A DNA stretch of 64,000 bases from Daldinia sp. FL1419. Its lineage: Eukaryota > Ascomycota > Sordariomycetes > Xylariales > Hypoxylaceae. Below, in pieces: positions 45,139-57,578 of the stretch (position 1 is the stretch's first letter; the number at the start of each line of letters is the position of its first letter). The DNA is taken from the NCBI GenBank assembly GCA_025201765.1, contig MU623344.1, positions 310,001-374,000 of the forward strand, given 5' to 3'. The notes under the pieces are model-generated. The model was not told the origin of the DNA. It saw only the letters and a program-made list of their open reading frames with translations, and searched no databases. Both the position numbers and the translations under genes were made by a program.

Positions 45139-47337
45139 GTTGTCGACGGTGGTTTTAAAAGGGGGGGGTGAATACTCGACAACGAGAACGTGGGAGGGGA
45201 AGATTGGGCAGAGTCTTGGGAAAGGAATAAGGTATAACTATGTAAGTCCCGAGTTAAATTAAAAAAGAAGCAAGGCAGTGGTTTGCAGTACCCTAAGCTT
45301 TCAGGTAGGACACGTTTTGTGTGTGTGCCTGTGTGCCTGTGTGCCTGTGTGCCTGTGTGCCTACAACTTCGTGTGTTCCTCCAGGTTTGAGTAGGATCGT
45401 CACTTCGGAGTAGCTCCCTTCACCGCCGAACTTGACGGCTTGGCCTTTAGGAGAAAATGGTGCGGCGGGAATTATAAGCCGCAGTCTAACCTTTATTCGT
45501 GACGGTGTGGGGGCGACGACCTCGTTCAACGCTACCTAGCAATCAGTAGCTAAGTCGAATCGAGACATTGATGATTCGAATCCACTTGCAGCAAGATTTC
45601 CCGGAATAGTTTTTGTTTGGCTGAAAGCCCCCAAAGACTAAGAAATACCACTGATAAGCTTCGACCAGCCAACGTGGAACGAGTTGCTCCGAAAGTAGGA
45701 CCGTCAGTAAGAAAGACGGAAAACTAATACGATCCTTGGAAGAACGAGGGTCACATGTAGTTGATGAGATGAGTGAAAGTTGCTTTTTTAGGTTTCTTTT
45801 ATAAAAAGAAGTAAAAACGAAAAAAAAAAACCGAAATTTGATGGAGCCCCCCCCCCGGTTCCCCATCGTGGGGGAGGCTGGAGATTTTTTCTCCCCATTC
45901 TTGGAGTACGTATCTTTTGTATCTTCTGCATCCTTTTTTTGTACGACAATAAGACAACAAGCAAGCAAACAGACAAGAGAAGCAGCAGCAGCGTTACAAT
46001 CACCACAGTAGAAGGACCCCGCGGGATGCCGTTTCGGGCAATACGGACCAATGAGGGACAAGAACTCGACCCCATTGGATATAAACGCGTGCTTAGCGTG
46101 AGCGATTGCGGGAATGTGGGGTCGTATTGTATACTATGTAATGTAGTGGTTGTAGATAGCCGTAGTATAAAAGGTACATTGCATATACTCCATCCATGGC
46201 TGCATACCTACTACTACCCATAGGCCACATGGACTTATCTCACTTGACTTCCCCATGCCTACGATTATACTACTTGCATCATAATATCATTTATAGATCC
46301 CTGTAAATATATACCCTACGTATATCTATCTAGTCTGCCACATGGCATTGAGACCTACGAGACTTTTCTTGATCGTTGTCTTAGACAAGCGAGATCTCTC
46401 TCCGATGATCGTCTTTCTCCCTTGTCTCTTGCCTTGGTAGCATATGAATTCAGCCTAGCTTTAACATATGCATCATAATCTGGTACCACTTCCCCGGATC
46501 GCCGTAGCTGCCTTATCTTGAGTTTAACGTTGTCAACCTTTAGGCTACGCGCGCATCAGTTATCCACTCGTCATTAATCCGAGTTCATCCTACCTAAGGT
46601 GGTATAGATCTATCACGCGTAGATACCGTACATAATGTAAGTGGATGCTTAAACATACGAGAGACGCCATAGCTTTGATCCATCGGAACGGTAGAATGGT
46701 TAAACCACTGGCGATATTCCTTGGAAGACATCACTAATCGTTCAATTACAAAAGCCAAAAGACCATTGATCATCTTCTAGTGCCAAGTATATACACGTAT
46801 ATATTGATTTAGCAATGAGTATAGTCAAGTTGTACATGCTGTACCTACCTATCCATGTAAGTATCTAGGTTAGGTACCTAAGTACCCGCCTAGGTACCTA
46901 ACCAGATGTCAACCCCAGGAGACTTTGAAGTTGACAAGGGTATGCCATGTAATGCGGGCTCGATGCTGATTGGACATTTATTTTACGAGCTGCAGCCTCA
47001 AGACCAACGAATGTTTAGTTTTAATAGCTTTTAGTTAGTTAATTAAAGCCTAACTAAAGAACTTATATCTGGCACAGTTTAGACGTGAGGCAACTATTAT
47101 GTTTATTGGGACTCGGAGTATATATTAGGTATTGATATTAATATAATCTCCTGAACTTCCGAGAGGTTATCCAACAATCGGACAAACCCTTAGGTCTTTC
47201 TTGGGTTGCTACGTAGGTAGTGATACCCCACATGGTATTGTGCATGTCTTACTCCACCAAGCTAAATTAGCATTTGAAGCTATCCGCACAACACTAAAAT
47301 AATAATAAAATAACCCAAAAAAAAGACCAAAAAGAAA
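45139..47337. other. Gene-free intergenic stretch with low-complexity tracts
   Basis: It contains the TGTGCC tandem repeat, poly-A and poly-C runs (about 45819-45860) and TAGGTACC palindromes near 46847-46902. A minus-strand frame at 45293-45529 has a plausible amino-acid composition but no ATG start and no domain. Confidence 0.5.
45315..45363. repeat. Tandem repeat, 8-bp unit TGTGCCTG
   Basis: Roughly five copies of TGTGCCTG lie 5' to 3' with a preceding GT run. Confidence 0.85.
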
Positions 47338-47456
47338 ACATACAACACCGGGGATTCGCTGGTCGTCACCGACCCAACTACTGATCCGGCGGTATCTGGC
47401 TTATCTATGGGAGAGCGGACGGGATCCCGAGTTTTCCAGATCCTATGGTCGTATGT
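47338..47456 (-). rRNA. 5S ribosomal RNA gene, copy 1
   Basis: A 119-nt 5S rRNA transcribed right to left by RNA polymerase III. The RNA starts ACATACGACCATAGGAT and ends GGTGTTGTATGT. Diagnostic segments are CCCGTCCGCTC (loop A/helix III), AAGCC and AGTAGTTGGGT, which form the internal promoter, then GACCAGCGAATCCC. Termini pair as helix I. A T-rich Pol III terminator follows in the transcript sense (TTTTCTTTTT). Dispersed single 5S genes, not linked to the rDNA array, are typical of filamentous ascomycetes. A second copy, in opposite orientation, sits at 63646-63764. Confidence 0.95.
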
Positions 47457-47668
47457 GATAGTTTCAATCGCTTTATAGGTTTATATAGTTTTGTTTTCGA
47501 GACCAACAACTTGACATTTGATAGCTCCCTCGTTGACAACTCAACTCACAACGCCTCTTCGTACATTTCAGAGCGGCTTTAAACATGAAATTCCAGCTGA
47601 CACATTTTCGTTGCACCTTGAGCTACACCTCCAAATAGTTATAAACTTGGTGGTAGTGAGGTGAGCGG

Positions 47669-48394
47669 TCACCCGGAACTAGCAGCTGCCGAATGAATGC
47701 CCCGATGAGGCGTCGGGCTTGGGTTAAAGGTCAAGTTCAGTACTTGTAACTCCTTAAGGTTGGAGGTATCCTTTAATCTCTCCCCAAGGACACGAGCAAA
47801 GGCATCCATGCCTGCTTTTTCCAGTTTGACCTCGCCATGTCGGAAACTAGCAGGCGGCCTCTGTTCATCGTACATGATAAGCACCAGGTCTTCCAGTTCG
47901 AATAGGGCATTCCCCCAGACCATAATATTCGTATGTTTAAATGTACGTGTCCAACAGTTCATAGTCACCGCTACACGTCGTAACCCGCGGTGAGTTGGGT
48001 CCTGCTGTTGGACTTGCCAGAAGATATATGATAGTCGTGTATAATCGACTTCACCCAAGAAGGCAAGTAGGTCGGTAGTTGGGGAAAAGTACAGGTGTCT
48101 GGGAACTGGTATACCGGGCTGTGGTTTAAAGACAGGTAGAAGAACTGTGAAGTGCTCCATTGCTAAGATGCGGGACTCGGAGCAAACGGACATGACTGCA
48201 GGGTTGTCGCTATTCGACACCCATTTCGGCTGTGACCCGCCATCGATTCCGTCTTTCTGGGAATGCATCTCTACCACGCGAGGAAAGAAGGTATCGCGCC
48301 AAATCTTGAATCGTAGTTCAGTTGGCAATAAGGGGAAACAGGTGAACCCAGATAGTGGTGGCTGAGATGGTGCCGGGAGCGCATCTGAAGCCAT
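47669..48394 (-). CDS. 2EXR domain protein
   Basis: A 241-aa single-exon protein of the fungal 2EXR (F-box-like) family. The domain is visible near the start: FTCFPLLPTELRFKIWRDTF and PRVVEMHS, with the LPxELRxxIW core, followed by AVMSVCSESRILAMEHFTV (the conserved C-x-ES-x-A). The second half is predicted alpha/beta without a named motif. Expansion of this family is common in Sordariomycetes, but its role is unknown; an F-box-like ubiquitin function is only suspected. The 5S rRNA gene copy 1 lies 212 bp downstream in the same orientation. Confidence 0.87.
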   Translation of the reverse strand: MASDALPAPSQPPLSGFTCFPLLPTELRFKIWRDTFFPRVVEMHSQKDGIDGGSQPKWVSNSDNPAVMSVCSESRILAMEHFTVLLPVFKPQPGIPVPRHLYFSPTTDLLAFLGEVDYTRLSYIFWQVQQQDPTHRGLRRVAVTMNCWTRTFKHTNIMVWGNALFELEDLVLIMYDEQRPPASFRHGEVKLEKAGMDAFARVLGERLKDTSNLKELQVLNLTFNPSPTPHRGIHSAAASSG

Positions 48395-48944
48395 ATGCGA
48401 CCATTCTTATCCAATATTGATCAAATAGATTATTCACGTTAGGCAAAAAACGCTGCGCCGAGGGCGAAATAACTTCATAAACTAGACGTGCAAAAAGTAT
48501 GCGTGCACATGTAAGCCTAGCCGTTGTGATACCCGAAAGCTAGGAGCGGAGGGGGGTCGAACACAAATCAGCGGATTAGAAGTGTCAATACGGCTCAGCC
48601 TCAGCGGTGGGAGAAGGAAGATGGGTAATTTTCCTAATCTTGTAAAGTATAAGTAGGTTAATTTATAGACGAGGCCTGAGATTTATGAGAATACGCAACC
48701 CTTCGTTGCTTCACCGGATTATCAAGTTATTACTTCATGAAGTTGAAATATGGTCGAATCGTGAATCGCGAGTCCCTTGAGGGACATCCATAACGTCTTG
48801 CATAGCGCGGCATATGCGCTCAAGCCACCTCTTGAACGGTCTGTCACCCCTTAATACCCCCAAAATAACACGCTGCAAGCCATAATGCTCCTTGGACTCC
48901 TCATAGCACACACACCTAGCCCCCCTCCCCCAATAGCATGCCAC
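48395..48944. other. Intergenic, no feature recognised
   Basis: Spacer between the 2EXR gene and the S28 peptidase 3' end; both are on the minus strand. No coding exon seen. Confidence 0.5.
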
Positions 48945-50711
48945 TCATATCACGTCACCCATAAACCCCCAAAGACAAAACACCAACACCCCGAAAAGCA
49001 GCGTCGTACCCCGCGCCGGCGCCAGCGTTACCGTCCCGGAGTCCGTCTGATTGCCCCGACCAAGCCACTCCTTCAGATGCGCAAGCTTAATCTCCCGGAT
49101 CTGTAAAAAGCACCCAAGTTAGTACAAATGCCATTCGCGATGCGAAAATAAATACGCACCTGATCCATCTGGGGCTTCGCCCCCCGCGGCTCCACCGCCT
49201 CCGACACCGCGTCCTCGGCATGCGCGGTACCCTCCACAAGAATGACCCTAGAATGATTGAGCCTATCCGTGACCGTCAGCGCCGGGGACCCGATGGCCGC
49301 CGTGCGGTCGTACCGGCCCTGGACGATCAGCAGCCTCTCCGTGGAATCGAGAACGTCGTTCGTGATCGCGTACTTCTGCAGAAAGTACTCGTTCTCCCGC
49401 CTGTAGTCGACGCCCTGCCACGCCGGGTTCGTGCATATGTCCACCGTGCCCCGCGCAAACGCTTCGGGTAGCATGTTGTCCGCGGGGATCGACCGGTCGT
49501 TGATCGGGTAGTACTCGCACGCCACGGCGCTCCAGGCCGGTTGGCTGCTCATCACGTTGCCTTGGCTCGCCTTGGAGATGTTCCCGTTGAAGCTATCGAT
49601 GCACGACGAGACGTTGGTCGTCCAGGACGCGGCTAGGAGCGGGATGCGGAGGACTTCGCCTACGGTCTTGGCCTCGAGGGTGTTTTTGATCAGGTCTGAC
49701 AAGGGGTTGGCCGTGGGGTATTTTTCGATCCATGGGTAGTTGAACTTGGAGATGGCTAGGTAGGAATTGAGTACTGCCTTGTACAGCCTCTCATAACCCA
49801 GCGATGTCGAGTTCTTGCATATGTTGAAATCGGGGATGGTTGTGTCGCAAGTGTTATCTTTCTTCCGTTAGCTCAGGAAGGAGGTTCATACGCGAGAGTC
49901 TTACCAGCGAGGCACTTCTTGAAGGTCAACATCGATGTTTTTATCTTGGAGGATGCGTCTTTCGAAGCGTCATTGTAAACTTGGCTCGCCCACTTCGCAG
50001 AATCAAACTTGAATTGGTTCGAGCTCAACGGGCCAAACGAATTCAAGGCGGGCGAGGAGGCAATTGCTCCCCAGAACGTATCAGGATATCTAATGCGCGC
50101 CGATACAGCAAGGAATCCGCCGTATGAGGCTACAAGATTACCGTTAGTTCATCGCTAACTTTTGATATCCCGTATCACGAGTGAGTCCTTCACTTACAAC
50201 CGCCATAGATAACTCTACTATTCGCAGCACCCAGGACCGTCTTTTTTATCCAATTAACGAAATCAACCCCATCTTGGAGGACATTATCCAATGTCAACGA
50301 GTCAAACGTCTCATTCGTGACATTCAACGGGTTATAATGCTGCGGGTAACTCCCGTGTCGAAAATCGCCAAAGAAGCGATGCTCTAGCATCGCAACAAGC
50401 GCACCGAGCTTCGGCGCGTAGTCTATGAAGTCGGTCGAGTTGATATGCGGCATCCCGGTCTCGGCGCTTTGCACGAAGAGGATCGGACCGCCGGGCTCGA
50501 AGTACTGCGTTATGAGCTGGTACCGTTGCTTGAACGTCGCGGAGCTCGCGTCGACCGTGTGGTTGACCTTCTGTATGAAGTCTTGCGTGGCTATGCCGCT
50601 CGTGTTCGATTGCACTCGCGCTGGCGGATGCCGTGCTACGGCCATGGCCGCCAGCAGAGCGAGGATTTTGAAGCCCATCATCGCGACTTCGTATAATATT
50701 ACACTGGTCAA
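48945..50711 (-). CDS. Serine carboxypeptidase S28 family, GPI-type surface enzyme
   Basis: A secreted serine peptidase of family S28 (lysosomal Pro-X carboxypeptidase/DPP-II type), active on prolyl bonds. Exons 50711-50198, 50129-49905, 49857-49160, 49100-48945 keep phase and sum to 530 aa from the first ATG; the better start is the Met 10-11 codons on, which begins the signal peptide MMGFKILALLAAMAVA. The triad is visible: Ser in YGGSSYGGFLA (created across the first intron), Asp in GRYDRTAA, His in EGTAHAED. Several NxS/T sites are present. The last exon ends in a hydrophobic run TTLLFGVLVFCLWGFMG after a Ser/Gly region, the pattern of a GPI-attachment signal. It therefore probably stays on the cell surface rather than being fully released. 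Confidence 0.88.
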
Positions 50712-52290
50712 TTGGATAACTGAGATGGGCTGTCTCTTGAGTCGTAATGATAGCGCACGTCTATTTTTGGCGCGAGCCTAGTGTCTATCCCATACGATGT
50801 AGGTCTGTGTTATTTTTTCCCTTCTATTACTATCGGTCGAGGTACTAGATATCAGATAGGATAGTCAGCAGGCCGCAATCGATGCTTCGATGATGTGCGA
50901 GACAGTTTCAGTGACAAGCATACTAAACGAATCAACAGCCGCACCATCCCGAATCCAGCAACAGTATTCACCTACTCTACTACGTAATCCTACGGGCATA
51001 TAGCAAGCTCAGATAATGAGTAAGTTTGAACATCGGGCGAGAAGTCGCCAGTACTTCAGATGGCAGATTGAATAAGGTTGGAGGCGTATAGTGCCGAGTA
51101 ATACGACATGATGCCAGAAGACTAAATTGGCATATCGATGCGTGCGCTTGACCGTCCCCCTCAATATAAACCTTACAACTATGAATCGTGCAGATGGAAG
51201 ATCTCGAGTCCTTCAATAACGGGGTCGGTTGGGATCAGTCTGGCCCTCTTTATACGTTCCCACCGTACCATAAGATCCGTCACGCCTACATGCCATTGTA
51301 TTATAAGCCAACGTCTCAAGGCTCGGTCAACGAGTGGTAGCATCGATAGAAAGCTCTCCAGGGCTCAAAGTGGGTAGCGTAACTCGTATTAGTATGTTTC
51401 TAATCCTCTTTGCATGCGGGCAGTCGATCTACTGCCCATTTAATCGCAAAAGAACCAAAGGCCGAAAACTCAAACGAGGCATGCCATGTCATGTGAGCTA
51501 AAAGCTGATGCATTTCGGAAGCTTCCATTGCAGTGCTTATCGCTCCAACGCCGAATTCTAACAGGCCGAGTCCCGGGGAGGAAACCCAGGTTCGTATTAC
51601 GAAGCCGCGGTACAAGGGATGGAGTGAGCGGGCTCGTAATCCCACTTAATATCGAATGTTAAAGACGTGCCTTGCCTTATAAGTTGATACTGGATACAAA
51701 GTCCACTATTCGTTGGCATTCGCTGATCTGTTTACGCCCTGACGCTTTCGCTTTTCCAAATCGGACCCTTGCATTGTTTATCCTACCAGTTGTGAAGCGC
51801 CTCTCCTCAGTCCGTTACCCATATCGTAAAGAGTGTGGGCTGCCTAAGCTCCACATGGGTTATGCATGAAGGATCCCGACGTTGGCGGAGTTAAACCCAA
51901 CACATTAAGTTTCATATATAAGGTGGCGCCGGCGTCTATGGCGTCAATATATCTATATTGAACTTCTCCGATACTTACGCACGTAGTAAATTTTATATTG
52001 AGAATGTTTTATTCTGTGAAATCAGTAAAGATGGGTAACACAAAAGCACCAAATTCACAAGCCATAAATTCCATGTGAAACGAATTTGTGCTATCTATCT
52101 CCGAAACCATCTCCATAGCATCCGTAGTAATCTATTTGCTTATAATGACGAGTGTACCATGAGAATAGTCGTGTATGCAACCGAAGATTCCAACATCGAG
52201 AGATCCCCCCTCGATAAGATCCATCTATGACTAAAATTATACCAGCTTTACCATCACTCTGCGATATCGATTCTACGGTAACAGGTCTAA
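50712..52290. other. Gene-free intergenic stretch (1.6 kb)
   Basis: It holds the peptidase promoter and the helicase trailer. Short ORFs have no motif. Nothing else is supported. Confidence 0.5.
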
Positions 52291-55200
52291 TCAAGCGTCG
52301 AGGCCATCCAGCTCGATAAGTTTAGCCACCATCCTAATCACCTCGTTGTCGCAGACGTCTGCGTGCGGGTCGTTTACCTTCAGCGCAATGATGTTGTCCA
52401 CCATGCCCCTGAGTCGAGAGACCAAGACACCGATCCTAGCCCAACCACGTAGCCTATAGTTTAAAACAATTGTTAGTATGACACTCTTGAAAATCATGGC
52501 TTTAAGACGGGGGACTTACCTTAGCCAGCCATCAACCACTAGACCCCTGCCCATGGTGTCGAGATCAATGGCGCCTGAGAACAAGAGTAGCGTAAAGGAG
52601 TTGAACGCTATAAATAGTTAGTGCCTGTTTTCCCACAGAAGGTAATTCAGTGCGGGAAGACCTACGAGTCAACTCCCGAATGAAAATCTTGCTCGTGGAC
52701 ATCATATTGAAGTACGATAAGAACGCGGCATTGCCCGAAAATCCTTGGCTATCATGTAGTGTACTCGCGGGGTGAATGAACACTCGTCCGTTCTCCTGTG
52801 TGAAATACTTGATAGTCCGAGCTTCTGGGTCGAGTTCAACCGCGCCTGACATCGACGTGGCGAACTTCTTGTCCGGGAACTGTATCCGCGCTATCTGCGG
52901 CGTGAACGCCGAGGCCGTAAGTGCACGTACAAGAGCAGTTGATGGTTGATGTCCTGCGGGGCGGTTCTCTCGAATACCTAGCTCCGAAAGCGCTGAGTAG
53001 TATTGTGTCCGGGTTGCTGAGATGTCGTTGAGGGTTTGGTAAGAGAGGAAGTTCTCATCGCAGAATTGTCGCAATTGTCGCTGTGGCGTACCCCCTTCCA
53101 TCATGGTGTTCCACTCCTGGTAAGCTCTCAAGTCTGTAAGGAGATCGCCGTCACCTCGAGAAAATTTCATGCGGGCGGCTTTGGCGTCGTCGCGTTTCTC
53201 GGGAGGAGAGACGAACGGGCTCTTGGTACTTAAAATTGAAGCGATGGAGACACTCTCGTCAAGACAGCCAAAGATAGCACCATAGATCATAAGCTTTCCA
53301 CAACGTAGGTCAGCGGGGATCATAGCTAGTTGCTGTCCAAGGGCGGTGAGCTCTTCACCGTCAAGTGCGCCCATTCGTTGCAGCATCTTAACTGCGTTCT
53401 CGACGGCAGAAATAGCCGGTGGTGTTGGTGTCCTTCCCAGGAATCCACCAACATCTCTGGTCCCCATAGCTCGCACGGATAAGCAAAGCTGTTCAAGAGG
53501 TACGCGTCGAATTTCCGGCTCGGGTCGTTCCGCCATGCGCTGTTCGAGATTCTTCGTATATAGTTTATAACATTTACCAGCTTGTACACGACCAGCGCGA
53601 CCTCGACGCTGCTTACAGGCGGCGCGAGAGGCCCACGTCTCTTCGAGTTTCCGCATATTATTCTGAGGATCAAAGCTCGTCTCCTTCACCTTACCCGTAT
53701 CGATAACAGCAACGATGTCATCGATGGTGATCGATGTTTCCGCTACGTTCGTGGCGACCACAACTTTCCGCTTCCCAGAAGGTGGGCTTGTGAATACTCT
53801 TCGCTGCTCGCGTGTGTCGAGGGAGGCGTGAAGAGGTAGGACATGAAGGGATGAAACATTTCTAAGTTGGTTAACCGTTCGATTAATCTCCGCAACGCCA
53901 GGCAAAAATATGAGAATGCCACCTTTCTTGTTGCTATGATACAAGTCCGCATCGATAGCCTTTGCTGTCTCGACTAGCAAGGAGTAGTTGATCCGGGAAC
54001 CTAGTCTCTGGATCGTCTTATTGATTGGATCTTGTGATCCTTTGTCACCAGGACCCTGCTCTACGGAGTCGAACATTCCCTCATCTCGATCACGGTACCT
54101 ATTATTGTCTGCAGTGAAATCCGTCATGCGAATGATATCGTCGAGGTAGTAATCTTCGACGGGGTATGTTCTACCGGCAATCTCGACTAGGCCGACCTGC
54201 AATCCTTCCGAAGTAAAATAGTTCTGGAAGGTTGCAGCGTCGAGAGTAGCACTCATAAGAATGAGCTTAAGGTCCTTCCGCTGTCTCAAGACATCTCGAA
54301 CGATGCTGAGAAGAAAATCGGTATCTAGACTCCTTTCGTGAACCTCATCGATAACAACATGACTAACATCGGCCAGTGATGCGACAACGTCTTCAGTCCG
54401 CCCTCCAGAGGTCTGTAGACGCCTTAGGAGCACACCAGTGGTAACGAAAGTAATTTTGGTTTGAGGGCTGGTCTTGTTCTCTCCGCGAATGGTGTAACCC
54501 ACTTCTTGGCCAAGCTTAGAACAGCGTTCGTCACTGACTCGGTCTGCGAGACCGAGGGCAGAAATCCTACGTGGCTGAGTACATATAATGTTCGCGACGT
54601 TCCCAAGGCCTTTGCTATACAAATCGTCCAGAATGAATTGAACTGACTGCGTAGACTTGCCAGAACCGGTTTCTCCAGCAATGATAGTGACCTGCTTTTG
54701 CGAGACAGTGTTGACTACCAGGTCCCTTGCCTGCCAAGCGGGCAACTTTTGTCGCTGGGCTAGCATTTCCCTCAGAGCAGGACTATTTTGCCTTTTCTGC
54801 CATTCCTCCTTGCTGCGTGCGTCGACGGTCCATGAGAGGGGTTTCGGATGCCGCGAGGATCTCTGCCTAACCGGAATAACATGCCGGGTCTCTGCCGCGG
54901 TAGATGCAACACCTGATATATCTCTCAGTTTTCCTGGGTTCTCGATGATGGTGTTGATATTCTGCTGGATCCAATCAACGGCAAAGTAAATCTTCATAGG
55001 CTCTTCGCTGAGAGACTCTTTAAGATAGGCGAGAGTCTTCTTGACTATGCTTAGCTTAATATAGGAGGGTAGGTCTGCCACCACAGCTACAACAACTTCA
55101 GATGGGTATCGTGGTGTTTTACGGAATTGCATGTAGGTCTCTACGTCTTTCTTAGGGCCGTTTTTGACTGAGTCAATCCGGATTTGGCAGACATGGTCGG

Positions 55201-56683
55201 ACAAGCGTTTGAAGTGATCACTAAAGACAGACGAAAGACTTTCCATCTCATCGTCCCAGCACTCTTCCGGAGTTCCTGATATAAATGGCTCTTCAGTGGT
55301 GTCATTCGCCAGTACCGGATCATCGCCGCTAGAGAGTAGAAAGTGTTGCAATGCTTCAGCGGTGATACCTTCGTTTCCGTTATTGTCGTCATATAGTTTC
55401 CGACACAGCTCGGCAGAGTAGCCCGACTGGGATAATCGCTTGACTGCTGCCTCACGCTTTAGGTCCTGTGTTGCGGCTACCGAAACACCTGCGCTGTAAC
55501 TCTCCGGCAAAGCCCATCTAGGGAGGTCATCCTCGGGTACGTGAATAAGTAGCCATTCGAGAGTCTCCTCACGGTCCTTGCATTCTTCAACAGCCTCTTC
55601 GACGTGGCTCTTTCGAAATCCAGAATTGGTAAGCTCCTTTATGATGGCCTCTTTTTGGGATGTTGACATTTTGACGCTATGTGGGTTCCAAATAACCTCT
55701 CGTCGAAGTAAATCTTCCAATTGAGACCTTGTTTTCCGACCCATTTCGATTTTCGGAACTGTCGTCCATCCTCTCATCAGATTACCACCTCCTCCGGAAG
55801 AGGCTGCGGCATTGCTTCGGAGGACTAAGCCGGCTGCACCAGGCATGTTCTTCGCTTTTTCCTTAATGGCCTCCTGTTCCTTTCGTTTCTTTTCTGTGGC
55901 AGCTTTCTCGTCTTCTCTCTGCTTCATGGTAGCGAAAGGATCCGCCTCATACATCCATGCATTGCCCTTTTTTACATCCTCCTTCTTGAGTTCCTCGAAT
56001 TTCTTCCATAGTGATTTATAATCTGGGGGTAAAGTCGTATGTATATTCTTCATGCTACAGACTCTAAATAGAGCATACGTAGCAGCTGCATGTTTAGCTT
56101 CTAAAGGAGTTTCTCTGGTCACTAGGCTCTTATAATCTGGAGGTAGTTTGAAAGGAGGCAACTTCTGTACCTCCCGGGTCTTGGGATTCTTGGCACTAAG
56201 CTGGACGAAATATGAGATGCCCTCCGAATTTTTGATCTAACTCGAACTCATTAACTAAATACACGAGGCAGTTGAGTAAAACAAGCCGCTTACAAGTTGG
56301 TAGTCGGGCTTGTCCCACTTCTGCCTTTGACAATGCTCCGAGAGCAAATTCACGGGTAGTTTACCGGTCCAGCTGGCTCCCCCGATAATCTGTTTCACCG
56401 TCGGTTTCGGGGGTCCTGAAGCTTCTGCAGCCGCTGTCTCGCCAGGTCCGTTCTTCTTTCCGCCCGCATTCGATGAGCCTCCGCCGCCGCCGCCACCGCC
56501 ACCACCTCTCTTATTAGATTTAGAATCATTGGTAGAGTTTGTGAATACTATAAAATCGTCGCCCTGTTGCGGGACGGTAGCATTTTTACCTGATTTAGAT
56601 GACTTCTTTGATGATGATGAATCAGCGGCCACAGCATTTCCCGAGGGTGCCACTGTGGCCTTTTCCTTGCCTTTCTTCACCAT
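52291..56683 (-). CDS. DEAH/DEVH-box RNA helicase, DHX57/DHX29-like
   Basis: An ATP-dependent RNA helicase of the DEAH family. Exons 56683-56294, 56236-52666, 52607-52520, 52453-52291 join in phase to 1,403 aa. An Gly/Ser/Lys-rich head with a poly-Gly run (about residues 60-70) is followed by a UBA-like stretch (SHVEEAVEECKDREETLEWL, about 325-345) and an RWD-like domain (DEMESLSSVFSDHF to about 535). The motor has IIAGETGSGKST near 650, VIDEVHERS near 760 (DEVH variant), LMSATLD, ATNVAETSITID and QRRGRAGR near 1004. The C-terminal OB-fold is split over exons 2-4 (GAIDLDTMGRGLVVDGWLR, ARIGVLVSRLR). UBA plus RWD is the DHX57 arrangement; DHX29 acts in translation initiation. A role in translation or RNA decay is inference. 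Confidence 0.92.
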
Positions 56684-57578
56684 ACCGAAAAGCCATTTGC
56701 AGTCCTAAATGCGAAATTTTAGGACACCTTTGTAGCTTTGTATGGAATCTATGAGAGAGAAACAAGTGTAAGACGCGTGCAAAGCTGACAAACTGCTTAA
56801 AGTAAAATTTCTAGGTTAAGCCGGAAAATATCCGATGTAGACTGGGATTACCTAATGTAAGTCAGGTAGTACTGAAGTACCCTCGTACAGTTAAAGGGGT
56901 CAATTTTACTGTGTCTTAAAATGACAGTCGCTTGACATTGTTGGAAAATATTTTTCAATTTCTCTTAGAATTGGAAATCTCCCAACTACCCCGCACGGTG
57001 CGAATTGAAGTTAGTATTTTCATACGCCCCCACTTAGTACTTTGGCGGGGTAAGACGGGAAGTGCATCAAATAGTGTTGGCATCCTCCCATGTTGCTTCC
57101 CTGGCTTCTAAGTACAAGCAGCCTAACCTTTTATTAGGGCCTTCCAGTCACCTCTTACATCAATACTATAAAGTAAGTAACTGCAAGGATAAGCTACATA
57201 ACTTTATATGCTTCCGGTATTTATATCGGGATACCTTTAGGCACTAAATTTAACTTCAAACTCTACCTAGCGCAATATTTTCAACTAGACTAGGTTATAA
57301 ATGTCTTCCGCACTCTCTTGTCTACTTACTTGAAAACTTACTAATAACACATCCTCCTTCGTAAATATTAATAGTAATACGAAATGTGAAGATTACCGAG
57401 AACTGCGACTTTTCCGGGTCTATTCTATCGCCGATTTCCTAACCAACCAACTTACCGACACGCGTCTCACCTACACATAGACCTCCAAGAACTCCAAGAC
57501 CTCCAAGATAGACCACAAGCTTTCCGACACTATTCTTCTACCGTGCTGTCTTCTAGAGTGGATCGAAAACCCAATAAG
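56684..57578. promoter_or_regulatory. Divergent promoter region, helicase/aprataxin
   Basis: An 895-bp divergent region holding both promoters. AT-rich, without tracts I can assign. Confidence 0.4.

Noticed and set aside
45293..45529. Minus-strand frame with plausible composition (contains FSPKGQAVKFGGEGSYSE)
   Set aside because: It starts with TTG rather than ATG, has no domain I know and no upstream exon with a matching phase.
50010..50050. GGTTCGAGCTC resembling a tRNA B box
   Set aside because: It lies in the S28 peptidase coding exon and has no cloverleaf.
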